A stretch of DNA of 64,000 nt, taken from NCBI GenBank assembly GCA_958295835.1, contig OY282378.1, forward strand, positions 4,923,694 to 4,987,693, read 5' to 3'. Source of the DNA: an uncultured Gammaproteobacteria bacterium. GTDB taxonomy: Bacteria; Pseudomonadota; Gammaproteobacteria; HK1. The notes below the pieces were generated by a model that was not told the origin of the DNA, did no database searches, and saw only the letters and a list, made by a program, of their open reading frames with translations. The translations under genes were made by a program, and so were the position numbers. Positions 63,718 to 64,000 of the stretch are shown here, one piece after another (the first letter of the stretch is position 1; each line of letters starts with the position of its first letter).

Positions 63718-64000
63718 CTACCGGCGGAACCCGTACTCCAGGGTGAAGAACCGTGCGTTGAGGGCAGCCAACGGCTTGCGAAGCTTCTCGATCTCCGATT
63801 CCGGGCCGTGCACTTCGAGACGCGCAAGTGTGGAGATCTTGAAGGCTTCTTCAAGCAGGGGGGTGACGTTCTCGATGTGGGCGAGCAGGGCCGGTCCATC
63901 CACGTAGCCCTCACGGCAATGCGCGGTGTGGTCGTCGAACGAGAACCCGTAGTAGAGGCAGCCGGACTCCTCCTCCGTCTTCGCCACGAAGCGCTCGCAC
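63718..64000 (-). CDS. Antibiotic-biosynthesis-monooxygenase-like (ABM) protein, 5' end outside window
   Basis: The last ~93 residues of a small dimeric alpha/beta-barrel protein: CERFVAKTEEESGCLYYGFSF split at the window edge, AHCREGYVDGPALLAHIENV, LLEEAFKISTLARLEVHG. The frame continues beyond 64000; a GTG at 63987 is internal. Possible quinol monooxygenase or heme-degrading-type fold; role unknown. Confidence 0.7.
   Translation of the reverse strand, partial: CERFVAKTEEESGCLYYGFSFDDHTAHCREGYVDGPALLAHIENVTPLLEEAFKISTLARLEVHGPESEIEKLRKPLAALNARFFTLEYGFRR

Overview
This is a high-GC proteobacterial chromosome segment. The RpoD has the long spacer between sigma regions 1.2 and 2 and a C-terminus ending in the HPSRSEQLRSFLD-type sequence, and a DUF2058 protein, an RpoH with its RpoH box, PqqABDE, BoxB/BoxC and dense ATGA start/stop overlaps are present. 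A gammaproteobacterium (or close betaproteobacterial relative) fits best, but the species cannot be named from the sequence. I saw no rRNA, tRNA or CRISPR array.

Layout. (1) 1-9.7 kb: the end of rpoD; a putative 2-aminoethylphosphonate ABC importer (binding protein divergent from ATPase-permease); a dual-specificity-type phosphatase; an LLM flavin oxidoreductase followed by an Old-Yellow-Enzyme/FAD demethylase-like flavoprotein. (2) 9.9-19.2 kb, accessory region: AbrB/PIN toxin-antitoxin, a second OYE/FAD flavoprotein, an AAA-ATPase/PD-(D/E)XK nuclease gene sitting between that intact flavoprotein gene and a truncated copy of its 5' end, an ArdC-like antirestriction protein, a frameshifted DprA-like/phosphoribosyltransferase pair resembling ShosTA, and VapBC. 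(3) 19.7-37.6 kb, mostly metabolic: ammonium transporter, enoyl-CoA hydratase, PsuG, a polar amino-acid ABC importer whose ATPase gene carries a large internal deletion, a peptidoglycan-binding protein, a trans-sulfuration PLP enzyme, a beta-hydroxyacid dehydrogenase, DUF2058, a flavodoxin-like protein, a PCu(A)C copper chaperone, a Ser/Thr kinase coupled to a C45 acyltransferase-like protein, MaoC and peptide deformylase.

(4) 37.7-49.4 kb, PQQ biosynthesis: pqqD, a PreP-type M16C protease, a sigma-54 response regulator and histidine kinase divergent from pqqA, pqqE, then a DNA methyltransferase plus PD-(D/E)XK endonuclease lying between pqqE and pqqB. The pqqA leader has a consensus-quality -24/-12 promoter and several dyads, which suggests PQQ supply is controlled by the neighbouring two-component system. 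pqqC is not in the window.

(5) 49.4-64 kb: Hsp20 and RpoH, a cytidylate-kinase-like/BON protein, a dimethylformamidase large-subunit homologue, an MFS carrier, BoxB and BoxC of aerobic benzoyl-CoA epoxidation (BoxC open in frame with an upstream GNAT domain), an AIR-synthase-like protein fused to a truncated DJ-1/PfpI domain, a second AAA-ATPase/nuclease paralogue, a fragment of an amidohydrolase gene, and the edge of an antibiotic-biosynthesis-monooxygenase-like gene.

The most unusual points are the sigma-54/two-component arrangement at pqqA, the nuclease gene bracketed by duplicated flavoprotein sequence, the decayed DprA-PRTase locus, and several fusions or deletions (ABC ATPase, GNAT-BoxC, AIR synthase-DJ-1). 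All functional calls rest on reading the translated sequences; no database search was run.
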